A stretch of DNA of 12,212 bases from DATKKK01 sp035542975 (GCA_035542975.1 DATKKK010000098.1:1-12212), one strand, 5' to 3'; positions 1-6,666 are shown, numbered from the stretch's first letter. Translations and numbers: made by a program. Notes: generated by a model from the sequence alone, not told the origin.

Positions 1-417
1 TCAAAAAGCGAGATCCGAGAGATCGCCGCAGGCAGAGACGGCGCAGCACACCGCGTTTCCGACGCTTTAGTTGGCGACGAGACTGGATGCGTTTATCTGA
101 CATTGTGGGACGACAACATTACAAAGGTAAACGAAGGAGACACTGTAAACGTGAAGAATGGTTACATAAACCTGTTCCGAGGCAACATGCGTTTGAACAT
201 CGGCAGATATGGTACGCTCGAAATTTCAGAGCAAGCAATCGCAGGTGAGGTTAACACTACAAACAACATTTCAAATCAAGTATATGACCAGCCTAGAAGA
301 CCATTCAGGGGACGGGGCGGAGGCGGTAGAGGCTACGGCGGCAGAGGAGGCTATGGTGGCGGACGCGGCTACGGAGACCGAGACAGAAGGGGCGGCTACA
401 GAGACCGAAGATACTAG
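1..417 (+). CDS. Single-stranded DNA binding protein (OB fold, RGG tail), 5' end outside window
   Basis: Frame 1 is open from the first base to the TAG at 415-417, giving the last 138 residues; the N-terminus lies outside the window. Residues about 1-85 read as an OB fold of the archaeal SSB/RPA type, with the typical runs GDETGCVYLTLWDD, NLFRGNMRLNIGRYG and then GEVN. Residues about 98-138 form a disordered Arg-Gly-Gly/Tyr tail (RGRGGGGRGYGG and similar). In the family such proteins coat single-stranded DNA, and sometimes RNA, during replication and repair; basic Gly-rich tails serve protein or nucleic-acid contacts. The tail is encoded by GGC/GGA-rich microrepeats, which explains several spurious open frames on both strands here. 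Family assignment is firm; the exact role (replicative SSB or RNA chaperone) is not shown by sequence. Confidence 0.88.
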   Translation, partial: SKSEIREIAAGRDGAAHRVSDALVGDETGCVYLTLWDDNITKVNEGDTVNVKNGYINLFRGNMRLNIGRYGTLEISEQAIAGEVNTTNNISNQVYDQPRRPFRGRGGGGRGYGGRGGYGGGRGYGDRDRRGGYRDRRY

Positions 418-431
418 ACCTATGTGCGTGT

Positions 432-461
432 GCTCTAAAGAGCCACCGCTCATTTTCTTTT
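432..461 (+). terminator. Candidate terminator after the SSB gene
   Basis: Just after the SSB stop there is a short perfect inverted repeat, GCTCT-AA-AGAGC (432-443), followed by a T-rich tract at 453-461. Archaeal termination depends mainly on the T-run; the small hairpin may be incidental. Confidence 0.5.
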
Positions 462-520
462 AAAAACACTCCTTGAAAGTATCTATTCTTTTGAAACTAT
501 CTTTTACATTTCACCACAAC

Positions 521-530
521 CTTTAAAATC
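521..530 (+). promoter_or_regulatory. TATA-like promoter element for the malic enzyme gene
   Basis: CTTTAAAATC lies about 45 bases ahead of the malic enzyme ATG. With the usual archaeal TATA-to-start distance of about 25 bases, this leaves a short leader containing the AAAGGAG ribosome site at 559-565. Identified by sequence and spacing only. Confidence 0.5.
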
Positions 531-574
531 TAATATTCGAGACATCACCTTCTCATTAAAAGGAGAAGACAATA

Positions 575-1957
575 ATGGTTCAGCAAAAAAAGGAAGAAAG
601 AAAACCAACTGTAGAAGAATTATTAGCTAAAGCCAAGAAACCAGCACAACTAGCTCCACCAATGCACAAGTTCTATGAAGGAAAACTTCAAGTAATGCCA
701 AAATGCTCCATAACCAGCCCTGCAGACTTTGGAATCTGGTATACGCCAGGCGTTGCTGCACCATGCAAAGAAATTCAAGCAAACCCCGACAAATCCTTTG
801 AATACACTAACAGATGGAACTATGTCGCCGTAGTCTCTGACGGCACACGCGTTTTAGGTTTGGGTGACATTGGTCCTGAAGCAGCCATGCCTGTCATGGA
901 AGGAAAAGGCTTGCTGTTCAAATACCTAGGTGGCGTAGACGGCTTTCCCATATGCTTGCGAACCAAGGATCCAGACGAGATAATCAGAGCATGCGAACTC
1001 ATAGAACCTACTTTTGGCGGCATAAACTTAGAAGACATAGAGAAACCTAAATGTTTCTACGTTCTGGAAAAGGCAAGAGAAAAACTGAAAATTCCAGTAT
1101 GGCACGACGATCAACAAGGAACAGCAACAGTCATACTAGCGGGCTTAATGAACGCTTTCAAGATTGTGGGGAAGAAACCAAACAACAGCTTACTCACTCT
1201 AGTCGGAGCCGGCGCAGCCAACCTAAGAACAGCTTACGTTCTCATAAGATGGGGAATGAAACCAGGCAACATAATAATGGCAGACACAAAAGGCGTGATT
1301 TACCCAGGCAGATCAGACATTAAGAAAGAGGATGATCCATGGAAATACGAGCTTTCACAGAAAACAAACGCTGAAGGCAGAAAAGGCGACATAACCGAAG
1401 CCTTCAAAGGCGTAGACGCTGTTGTTGCAGCATCGAAACCAGGACCTGGCACGATAAAGAAGGAGTGGGTTTCTTTGATGGCGGACAAGTCGATTGTTTT
1501 CGCATGTGCAAACCCAATACCTGAAATTTGGCCATGGGAAGCAAAAGAAGCTGGAGCACGGATAGTTGCTACTGGTAGAAGTGACTTTCCGAACCAAGTT
1601 AACAACAGTCTGGGTTTTCCAGCAATATTCAGGGGAGTTCTAGACGTTAGGGCAAAGACTGTCACGGATGACATGTGTATTGCAGCAGCTCAGGAGCTTG
1701 CTAAATTTGCGGAAGAACGCGGAATGCATGAAGAAGACATTCTTCCAAGGATGGAGGAGTGGGAGGTTTACCCACGCGAAGCCGTAGCTTGTGCATTGAA
1801 ATCGATAGATCAGGGTGTTGCAAGGATTAAACCCAGCAGACAAGAACTTTACGATAGGGCAAAGGCAATTATTCAAAACGCAAGGGAATCCACCAAATTG
1901 CTTATGAGCAAAGGTTTAATCAGGAAAGCACCGTCCGAAGCGGAACTGCTGAAGTAG
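575..1957 (+). CDS. NAD(P)-dependent malic enzyme (malate oxidoreductase, decarboxylating)
   Basis: A complete 460-residue protein of the short prokaryotic malic enzyme form, without the phosphotransacetylase-like extension of MaeB. It should oxidise and decarboxylate malate to pyruvate with NAD(P), divalent-metal dependent, in the cytosol. Visible landmarks are WYTPGVAAPC (55-64, catalytic Tyr56), the EGKGLLFK region with the catalytic Lys at 111, the acidic metal-binding patches INLEDI (150-155) and WHDDQQGTA (176-184), a Rossmann GAGAAN (211-216), CANPIPE (311-317) and ATGRSDFPNQVNN (332-344). All key residues appear intact. The ATG has a clear AAAGGAG site about 9 bases ahead. The gene stands alone between its own TATA-like box and a T-run. 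In an anaerobic archaeon it would link C4 acids to pyruvate and supply NAD(P)H. Cofactor preference cannot be read with confidence. Confidence 0.95.
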   Translation: MVQQKKEERKPTVEELLAKAKKPAQLAPPMHKFYEGKLQVMPKCSITSPADFGIWYTPGVAAPCKEIQANPDKSFEYTNRWNYVAVVSDGTRVLGLGDIGPEAAMPVMEGKGLLFKYLGGVDGFPICLRTKDPDEIIRACELIEPTFGGINLEDIEKPKCFYVLEKAREKLKIPVWHDDQQGTATVILAGLMNAFKIVGKKPNNSLLTLVGAGAANLRTAYVLIRWGMKPGNIIMADTKGVIYPGRSDIKKEDDPWKYELSQKTNAEGRKGDITEAFKGVDAVVAASKPGPGTIKKEWVSLMADKSIVFACANPIPEIWPWEAKEAGARIVATGRSDFPNQVNNSLGFPAIFRGVLDVRAKTVTDDMCIAAAQELAKFAEERGMHEEDILPRMEEWEVYPREAVACALKSIDQGVARIKPSRQELYDRAKAIIQNARESTKLLMSKGLIRKAPSEAELLK

Positions 1958-1977
1958 AATAAACATAAACCCTCCTA

Positions 1978-1997
1978 TTTTCTCGTTTTTTTCCTTT
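1978..1997 (+). terminator. T-rich terminator after the malic enzyme gene
   Basis: Three T-runs in 20 bases (4, 7 and 3 T residues) begin about 20 bases after the stop codon, with no strong hairpin. This is the normal form of an archaeal intrinsic terminator. Confidence 0.6.
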
Positions 1998-2008
1998 CGC
2001 CTTGAGAA

Positions 2009-2020
2009 AATTATTTAAAC
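2009..2020 (+). promoter_or_regulatory. TATA-like promoter element for the HhH membrane protein
   Basis: AATTATTTAAAC sits about 40-50 bases ahead of the ATG at 2060, and a GGGAG ribosome site lies between at 2046-2050. The spacing fits an archaeal promoter with a short leader. Confidence 0.5.
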
Positions 2021-2059
2021 TGTTCCATAGCAAATAGAGAGGCTAGGGAGAAAGTAAAC

Positions 2060-2569
2060 ATGCGCTCCGACTATATCCTCTATGCGGTTGCAATAATATT
2101 TTTCGTGATAACAGGAATTTCCTTGGTAGCAGAATTAAGCGAGCTTCAAAGAAACGTCTCAGTCGTTGCCACCATCATGCTCGGAATTCTTTGCGCAGGA
2201 TTAGGCTTCATTCTCAGACCAAGATCCACGACGACAGCCACAGTCGCACCAGCCGTACCCTTAACACCGCCAACACTGCCAGAGCCAGCACAAACAACGA
2301 CTACAGAGACAACAACGGTGACGGAAGAAAAGACCGAAGCCGTAGTCGAAACACCACTAGCAGTAGCTCCAGCAGCTCCACCATCAGAGCTCACAAAAGT
2401 AAAAGGTATCGGCGAAAAACGTTCAAAACAGCTAACAGACTTGGGCATCAACACTGTTGAAGAATTATCAAACGCATCAGCCAAGGAAATAGCCTCAAAA
2501 CTACAGATTTCACCGAAGATAACAGCAAAATGGATTGCAAACGCGAAGGAACTCAAGAAAGAATCTTGA
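2060..2569 (+). CDS. Membrane-anchored protein with C-terminal helix-hairpin-helix domain
   Basis: A 169-residue protein with three clear parts. Residues about 5-25 and 33-52 are two hydrophobic membrane helices forming a hairpin. Residues about 56-108 are a low-complexity Pro/Thr/Glu/Ala linker. Residues about 110-166 are a helix-hairpin-helix pair: LTKVKGIGEKRSKQL is the classic first hairpin, followed by LGINTVEELSNASAKEIASKL and a closing Lys-rich helix. HhH domains of this kind usually bind DNA backbone non-specifically or mediate protein contacts. With two helices both ends should lie on one side of the membrane; I infer the cytoplasm, where the HhH part could touch nucleic acid. The start is ATG with GGGAG ahead and its own TATA-like box. 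No specific function is known to me; tethering DNA to the membrane is an inference. Confidence 0.8.
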   Translation: MRSDYILYAVAIIFFVITGISLVAELSELQRNVSVVATIMLGILCAGLGFILRPRSTTTATVAPAVPLTPPTLPEPAQTTTTETTTVTEEKTEAVVETPLAVAPAAPPSELTKVKGIGEKRSKQLTDLGINTVEELSNASAKEIASKLQISPKITAKWIANAKELKKES

Positions 2570-2595
2570 AAATAGGGCTCCAGCTAACGCTCTGG

Positions 2596-2862
2596 CTAAC
2601 AGAGGTTTAGGATTCTTACTATGTTCCTTCTTTCCAACCTTTTTATTGCGTCGAGAAATTCGTTCTTCTTCTTACCAGTAACTTTGAAGCATTGAAGCAT
2701 TTCTTTCACGGGTACTTCGTGTCTGCCAAAATCTTTGTCGTTTCGGCAGAGGTGTCGCACGATTAGCCGTTCCAGCTTGCCACATCTCCACGTTGTGTTA
2801 CGAATCAGCACCACTATTGCTTTCACGAGTCTTTGCGTGTCGCCTTCTTTTTTATCGATCAA
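2596..2862 (-). CDS. Small uncharacterised protein, possibly winged-helix
   Basis: An 88-residue, basic, soluble protein that I do not recognise. The second half (VPVKEMLQCFKVTGKKKNEF, then a helix LDAIKRLERRNIVRIL) has the rhythm of a helix-turn-helix followed by a third helix and strand, so a small winged-helix regulator is possible but unproven. There are four cysteines (in WRCGK, HLCRN, LQCFK and the C-terminal NLC), too scattered to call a metal site. The only usable start at the left end is TTG at 2862, since no ATG or GTG lies upstream before an in-frame TAA at 2881-2883. No good ribosome site is visible; a TATA-like ATAATAAA (2880-2887) about 20 bases ahead would fit a leaderless transcript. 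It converges on the HhH gene with a 26-base gap. Composition and reading frame look like a real gene. Confidence 0.6.
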   Translation of the reverse strand: MIDKKEGDTQRLVKAIVVLIRNTTWRCGKLERLIVRHLCRNDKDFGRHEVPVKEMLQCFKVTGKKKNEFLDAIKRLERRNIVRILNLC

Positions 2863-2944
2863 CGAATCTTCACAATAGGTTTATTATGCTACGAACGTTT
2901 TTAGCATTTACGCTCAAGAACCCTAAAAAAAGGAGCTGGAAGAC

Positions 2945-3376
2945 ATGCACATGTTAAAAGGACGCATCGGACAAGTATGTTTCGCACGAGTATTCGAGGA
3001 TGAGGATTTAATTGAAGCGATCAAAAAAAGAGCGGAAGAAAGCGGAATAAAAGCTGGATTTTTCATTGTTATTGGAAGCCTCAAGAAAGTTGTGCTTGGC
3101 TACTACAAAGATGGAAAATACGAAAACATCTGCTTATCTGGTCCATTGGAGATTTCTTCTGGAATGGGAAACGTTGCAGTGGATGAGAAGGGTGAAGTAA
3201 TGATTCATGCTCATCTGGTGGTGTCAGACGAAAAAGGTTTGGCTTTTGGGGGTCATTTAATGAAGGATTCGCCCGTGGGCGCAACAGCCGAACTGGTGAT
3301 GGTCGAAGGATTAGACGTGAGTTTAGTAAGAGCATTGGACGGAAAGACAAAGCTAAAATTACTGCAATTAGGTTAG
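2945..3376 (+). CDS. PPC (DUF296) domain protein
   Basis: A 143-residue stand-alone PPC (plants and prokaryotes conserved) domain. Typical runs are the N-terminal RIGQVCFARVFEDEDLIEAI, GFFIVIGSLKKVVLGYY, LEISSGMGNVAVDEKGEVMI and HAHLVVSDEKGLAFGGHL. His88, His90 and His104 (HAH ... GGHL) match the metal-binding histidines seen in many prokaryotic PPC proteins. In plants the domain is joined to AT-hooks and mediates trimer formation; the prokaryotic single-domain proteins are trimers of unknown biochemical role, and no AT-hook is present here. The start is ATG at 2945 with AGGAG (2931-2935) nine bases ahead; a second in-frame ATG at 2951 is less well spaced. It is divergent from the small gene on its left, and its 3' end overlaps the acetyltransferase gene by nine bases. 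Confidence 0.85.
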   Translation: MHMLKGRIGQVCFARVFEDEDLIEAIKKRAEESGIKAGFFIVIGSLKKVVLGYYKDGKYENICLSGPLEISSGMGNVAVDEKGEVMIHAHLVVSDEKGLAFGGHLMKDSPVGATAELVMVEGLDVSLVRALDGKTKLKLLQLG

Positions 3377-3820
3377 CGTTTTTCTAAGATATATCCCGTC
3401 AGCCCCGTCATAATAGCTCTTTAACTTACCGATTACCTTGTACCCGAATTTTTCGTAGAGATTTATCGCGGCAAGGTTGTCCTCTCGAACCTCAAGACGA
3501 CAGGCGTTAACATTTTTCGCCTTAAACAGTTCTTCAATTTCACGAAGAAGTCGTGTGCCTATTCCTTTTCCCCATTGGACAGGCAAAACGTCAATCGTGA
3601 GGATGTGACCTGTTAATGCGTTTCTTTCAAAATATATGCTCCCTATGATAAAACCTACAATGTGGTTGTTTTCTTTTGCAACCAAACTTACAGAGTTATA
3701 GTCTGCGAGAAGGCTGGCGATCTGCTGCTTTGTGAAGGCTTCAGCTTTGAAGCATATTTTTTCGATTTCGCAAAGCTGGTTCAAATGGTTGATTGTTGCA
3801 GTTTCAATTGTTATCGGCAT
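3368..3820 (-). CDS. rimI: GNAT N-acetyltransferase, RimI-like
   Basis: A 150-residue single GNAT domain. The acetyl-CoA pyrophosphate loop VQWGKGIGTRLL (81-92) follows the beta-4 strand LTIDVLPVQ, and LEVREDNLAAINLYEKFGY (109-127) is the hallmark of RimI/ArdA-type N-terminal acetyltransferases. These transfer acetyl from acetyl-CoA to protein N-termini; in archaea a RimI-like enzyme is the main broad N-terminal acetyltransferase, which is my preferred role. A different GNAT substrate cannot be excluded, since an archaeal genome can carry several. The ATG at 3820 is preceded directly by an in-frame stop, so it cannot start earlier; no strong ribosome site is seen. It lies 36 bases downstream of the flippase-like gene on the same strand and may be transcribed with it. 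Its 3' end overlaps the PPC gene tail-to-tail. Confidence 0.85.
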   Translation of the reverse strand: MPITIETATINHLNQLCEIEKICFKAEAFTKQQIASLLADYNSVSLVAKENNHIVGFIIGSIYFERNALTGHILTIDVLPVQWGKGIGTRLLREIEELFKAKNVNACRLEVREDNLAAINLYEKFGYKVIGKLKSYYDGADGIYLRKTLT

Positions 3821-3856
3821 TTAACATTCATCGATTAAGGAGAACATAAGAACGAT

Positions 3857-4939
3857 TTAGGTTTTTTCACTTTCGACTTTGTTTGCTGCGTCGTTTGGAC
3901 GTGTAATCATGGTTTGTATTCCCACCCATTGCTGCGCTACGAAGCCTATGAAAAACCTAAACCACAGAGTTAGAAGCCGCGCTAAGATAGTGACAGTTGC
4001 GCTTACTTCCCCAGGCACGCCAAGCCAAATAAAAAGTGTGTAAAGTGTTATCTCGGGTAAACCTACTTCAAAGGGAATACCTATGGGTATTGATTTTACA
4101 GCTACAAATATGGCTGAGGTTACTAGAATTGTGCTCCAACTTATTTGCGAATATCCAATGGATAGAAAGGTTAGATAGAATACAACGAGCGAAAAAAACA
4201 GCGAACCAACGCTGAAAAACACAGCTACTAACAAGGTTTTTGGTGCACGGGCATATTCCTTAATAGCTACATGGAATGATTTAGCAGCTTCAATAACCTC
4301 TTCTCGTAGTCTAACCAGTTTCCATCGTCCTCGACTTATGCGTTCTGCAAACCTGATTATAGCATCGACTATGCGGCATGTCCACTTCTCTTTAACACAC
4401 AAGAGCATTATTAATATGAGAAAGAGAGAAATCACAGCTACGATGAACAGGATCAACGTGAGCATTATTCCATATAGTTGGTTTTCAATCAACAGTAAAA
4501 TCGCTCCTATTAACAGGGTGACGATGTTTATGAACATGTTGATGAGTCTGTGAGCGACAACTGAGGCTGTGGCTCTACCTGCGGTTCCTGTCTGTTCCCT
4601 GTTTACAAGGTAGATTTTAGTTATTTCTCCGCTTACTGATTCTGCAGGAATCAAAGTATCTACAAACACTCCTACCCACACATAGAGGAACAACTTGAAT
4701 GTGGGAATCTTGACGGAAAGAAACCTGAGCAGAACATTCCAGGCGAGAGTAAAGAATAACGTGTCAAGTATGACTGCTATCGTTGCCCACAGGTAAAAGT
4801 AGAGGTTTATGCGTTGGACAGTCGCGATTATTTCCTGAACATCAACGTTAAAAATGTATATGTAGACAAAGAAGGCTGCAAGTCCGATAAGTGGTAAGGC
4901 GAAGGTCCTCCACGTGACCTTGTATTTTGGTGAAGTCAA
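3857..4939 (-). CDS. Flippase-like integral membrane protein (UPF0104 / LPG synthase TM-region family)
   Basis: A 360-residue polytopic protein with about eight or nine hydrophobic segments (roughly 12-30, 47-72, 82-97, 131-151, 157-181, 234-260, 269-285, 297-308, 313-338) and a basic cytoplasmic loop near 182-232. Family marks are PAESVSGEITKIYLV (98-112), the VVAHRLINM region after it, and PFEVGLPEITLYTLF (289-303) in place of the usual GGLGxxE. Relatives are the membrane half of MprF, which flips aminoacylated lipids; the soluble synthase half is absent, as in most archaeal members, whose lipid or glycan-lipid substrate is unknown. The start is TTG at 4939, with a GGTG ribosome site (4947-4950 on the reverse strand) seven bases ahead and a strong TATA box further up. 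No in-frame ATG or GTG lies in the intervening leader. Confidence 0.85.
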   Translation of the reverse strand: MTSPKYKVTWRTFALPLIGLAAFFVYIYIFNVDVQEIIATVQRINLYFYLWATIAVILDTLFFTLAWNVLLRFLSVKIPTFKLFLYVWVGVFVDTLIPAESVSGEITKIYLVNREQTGTAGRATASVVAHRLINMFINIVTLLIGAILLLIENQLYGIMLTLILFIVAVISLFLILIMLLCVKEKWTCRIVDAIIRFAERISRGRWKLVRLREEVIEAAKSFHVAIKEYARAPKTLLVAVFFSVGSLFFSLVVFYLTFLSIGYSQISWSTILVTSAIFVAVKSIPIGIPFEVGLPEITLYTLFIWLGVPGEVSATVTILARLLTLWFRFFIGFVAQQWVGIQTMITRPNDAANKVESEKT

Positions 4940-4982
4940 GCACAGGCACCAATTGATGAATGCAAGATGGCACTGACCATCA

Positions 4983-4992
4983 TTATATAGTT
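4983..4992 (-). promoter_or_regulatory. TATA box for the flippase-like gene
   Basis: On the reverse strand the sequence reads AACTATATAA, about 45-53 bases ahead of the TTG start. This predicts a leader of about 20 bases, long enough to hold the GGTG ribosome site. It is one of the best-looking TATA boxes in the window. Confidence 0.6.
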
Positions 4993-5023
4993 TGTCAATA
5001 TCACCGCAAGCCAGTTAGCGTTT

Positions 5024-5044
5024 ACACAGCAAATATAACTGTGT
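5024..5044. promoter_or_regulatory. Inverted repeat over the radical SAM gene TATA box (candidate operator)
   Basis: ACACAG (5024-5029) and CTGTGT (5039-5044) are perfect inverted 6-base arms separated by nine bases, CAAATATAA, which contain the TATA-like element. The dyad centre (5034) falls inside that element at 5031-5038. A dimeric repressor binding here would exclude TBP. Operator function is inferred from geometry only. Confidence 0.4.
5031..5038 (+). promoter_or_regulatory. TATA-like element for the radical SAM gene
   Basis: AAATATAA lies 27-37 bases ahead of the tandem GTG/ATG starts (5065, 5068). With the usual TATA-to-start distance the transcript would begin at or just before the start codon, i.e. 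leaderless, in keeping with the missing ribosome site. Confidence 0.5.
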
Positions 5045-5067
5045 TATGACTCTAATGTTTAAGCGTG

Positions 5068-5976
5068 ATGGAGTTGGAATTGAAAGGCGTTCACTTTCTC
5101 CTTACTTACAAATGCGATTTGGAATGTGACCATTGTTTTGTATGGGGGAAACCTCAAGCCAAAGGAGTATTCACTCTAAAACAGATAAGGAGCATACTAG
5201 CAGAAATCAAGAAGCTCAAAGCAGTGGACTATGTCTCGATTGAAGGCGGTGAACCATTCTTGTATCATCCAATAATGGTTAGGGTTGCAGAGGAAGCGGT
5301 GAATTGCGGTTTTCACGTGGAGATTCTTTCGAACTGCTATTGGGCTACTTGCATAGAAGATGCCGTGGAATGGCTTGCGCCAATAGCTAAAACCAAAGAT
5401 GTTGAATTAACGTTGGGTAGTGATCTTTATCATGGCGAGAGCTGGGACACTGATTTGGTGAGAAACGCTGTCAAAGCCGCAAAAGCGCTTAACATGAAAG
5501 TTGGAATACTTGCAGTTAAATATCCTGACGCCAAAACTCCTTGCCCGTCAAAAGTTGAAGAAGCAAAAGTTGATCTATGGGAAATAATGTACAGAGGCAG
5601 AGCGTTCGAAAAACTCGCTACCAAGGCAAACAAGAAATCTTGGCGAGAATTCACAAAATGTCCGTACGAGAACTTTGAAAAACAGACAAGAGTGCACGTA
5701 GACCCGTTCGGATACGTTCATGTATGTCAAGGAATCTCCATCGGTAACGCATGGCAGAAACCCTTCTCAAGAATAATCGAAGAGTACAACCCTCATGAAA
5801 ACCCGATTCTCGAACCCTTGATTCATGGCGGACCTGTTGCCTTAATTGAAAAGTTTAATTTACCTCACGACGCGGCTTACGCAGACGCATGTCACTTATG
5901 CTTCGCTGCACGCTGTCTACTACGCGAGAAATACCCCAACATATTAACGCCAGATCAAATGTACGGAGAAAACTAA
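5068..5976 (+). CDS. Radical SAM protein with Cys-rich C-terminus
   Basis: A 302-residue protein counted from ATG 5068; a GTG directly before it (5065) is an equally possible start. The radical SAM cluster motif CX3CX2C is at Cys16, Cys20 and Cys23 (YKCDLECDHCF), with the SAM-binding GGEP at 60-63. These proteins cleave S-adenosylmethionine at a [4Fe-4S] cluster to start radical chemistry, in the cytosol under anoxic conditions. The C-terminal third has further cysteines at 198 (KCPYENF), 220 (VHVCQG) and 275, 278 and 283 (ACHLCFAARC), resembling a reduced SPASM/twitch module that could hold an auxiliary cluster. The run FGYVHVCQG is common in SPASM-type maturases. No peptide substrate gene is evident beside it, so the substrate is unknown. 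It may be co-transcribed with the HD-domain gene 61 bases downstream. Confidence 0.88.
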   Translation: MELELKGVHFLLTYKCDLECDHCFVWGKPQAKGVFTLKQIRSILAEIKKLKAVDYVSIEGGEPFLYHPIMVRVAEEAVNCGFHVEILSNCYWATCIEDAVEWLAPIAKTKDVELTLGSDLYHGESWDTDLVRNAVKAAKALNMKVGILAVKYPDAKTPCPSKVEEAKVDLWEIMYRGRAFEKLATKANKKSWREFTKCPYENFEKQTRVHVDPFGYVHVCQGISIGNAWQKPFSRIIEEYNPHENPILEPLIHGGPVALIEKFNLPHDAAYADACHLCFAARCLLREKYPNILTPDQMYGEN

Positions 5977-6037
5977 TAATCTAAACATAGTGAGATTATT
6001 AAGGTTAATTCACGTATCTAGCTCTAGACGATTGCAT

Positions 6038-6592
6038 ATGCTAACTTACGATGAAGCCTTGAGCCTCGTCAAAAAGAACGTATCGAAGAAAAACGTAGTT
6101 TATCATATGCTTGCTGTTGAAGCGATAATGCGAGGCTTAGCAAAACATTTTGGTGAAGATGAAACAATTTGGGGCTTGGTTGGCCTGCTCCACGATATTG
6201 ATTATGAGAAGACAGAAATGACTCCTGAAAAACATAGCCTCTTAGCTGAAGGTATGCTGGAGGGTTTGGTTTCAGACGAAATAATCAGAGCCATCAAGAC
6301 GCATAATCACGTGTATACGCAAATCATGCCTCAAAAGCGTATGGAGAAAGCTCTGATTGCAGCTGATGCTATTTCAGGTTTGCTGATTGCTTGTGCGTTG
6401 GTGATGCCCTCGAAAAAGCTTGCTGACGTGAAGGCTGAATCGGTGACGAAGAAATTTAAGGATAAAGATTTTGCCAGAGGGGCTGACAGAGGTAGAATAG
6501 TGATTTGCGAAGAAATTGGTGTTCCGAAGGAAAAGTTTTTCGAGATTGCTTTGAATAGTTTGAAGGAATCTGCAGCGAAAATTGAGCTGTAG
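6038..6592 (+). CDS. HD-domain phosphohydrolase
   Basis: A 184-residue single HD domain. The metal and catalytic residues are in order: His23 (VYHMLAVEAI), the His52-Asp53 pair (GLLHDIDYEK), His66 (PEKHSLL), His89 and His91 near THNHVY, and Asp110 (IAADAISG). The C-terminal part (DRGRIVICEEIGVPKEKFFE) is typical of the small archaeal and bacterial HD hydrolases annotated as HDIG-type, which act on nucleotides or phosphate esters; the substrate here is unknown. I chose ATG 6038 because the family normally begins just ahead of a LTxxEALxLV helix; a GTG at 5990 would add 16 residues of unlikely sequence. No ribosome site is visible before 6038, though a weak TATA-like TTATTAAG lies about 40 bases ahead. 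It follows the radical SAM gene on the same strand. Confidence 0.85.
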   Translation: MLTYDEALSLVKKNVSKKNVVYHMLAVEAIMRGLAKHFGEDETIWGLVGLLHDIDYEKTEMTPEKHSLLAEGMLEGLVSDEIIRAIKTHNHVYTQIMPQKRMEKALIAADAISGLLIACALVMPSKKLADVKAESVTKKFKDKDFARGADRGRIVICEEIGVPKEKFFEIALNSLKESAAKIEL

Positions 6593-6655
6593 AAAAGATG
6601 CCTTAACAAGAAATGCAGTATCTACCTGTTCGCGTTATAATACTGGTGTTTGTAA

Positions 6656-6666
6656 TTCTTAAATAG
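6656..6666 (+). promoter_or_regulatory. TATA-like promoter element for the ParB-ASCH gene
   Basis: TTCTTAAATAG lies about 46-56 bases ahead of the ATG at 6712, predicting a leader of 20-25 bases that contains a GGTGG ribosome site (6699-6703). It suggests the gene has its own promoter and is not simply read through from the HD gene. Confidence 0.5.

Noticed and set aside
209..463. Out-of-frame and antisense open frames across the SSB RGG tail, and the appearance of a tandem repeat
   Set aside because: Both follow from biased GGC/GGA/CGA codons of the RGG tail. The repeat units are irregular and short, so this is neither a CRISPR array nor a true tandem repeat.
2146..2556. Antisense open frame over the HhH protein gene
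   Set aside because: Ser/Val/Thr-rich product is the mirror of the Thr/Pro/Glu linker; the forward frame has a clear fold, ribosome site and promoter.
2580..2595. Short inverted repeat CCAG ... CTGG between the HhH gene and the convergent small gene
   Set aside because: The stem is only four bases, with no adjacent T-run in either direction; not enough for a terminator call.
4954..4976. Possible C/D box guide RNA (TGATGA followed 13 bases later by CTGA)
   Set aside because: No second C' and D box pair follows at the required distance, and the stretch overlaps the leader of the flippase-like gene. Chance match.
5990..6037. Upstream GTG start for the HD-domain protein
   Set aside because: The 16 added residues do not resemble the family N-terminus, while ATG 6038 begins exactly where the family usually starts.
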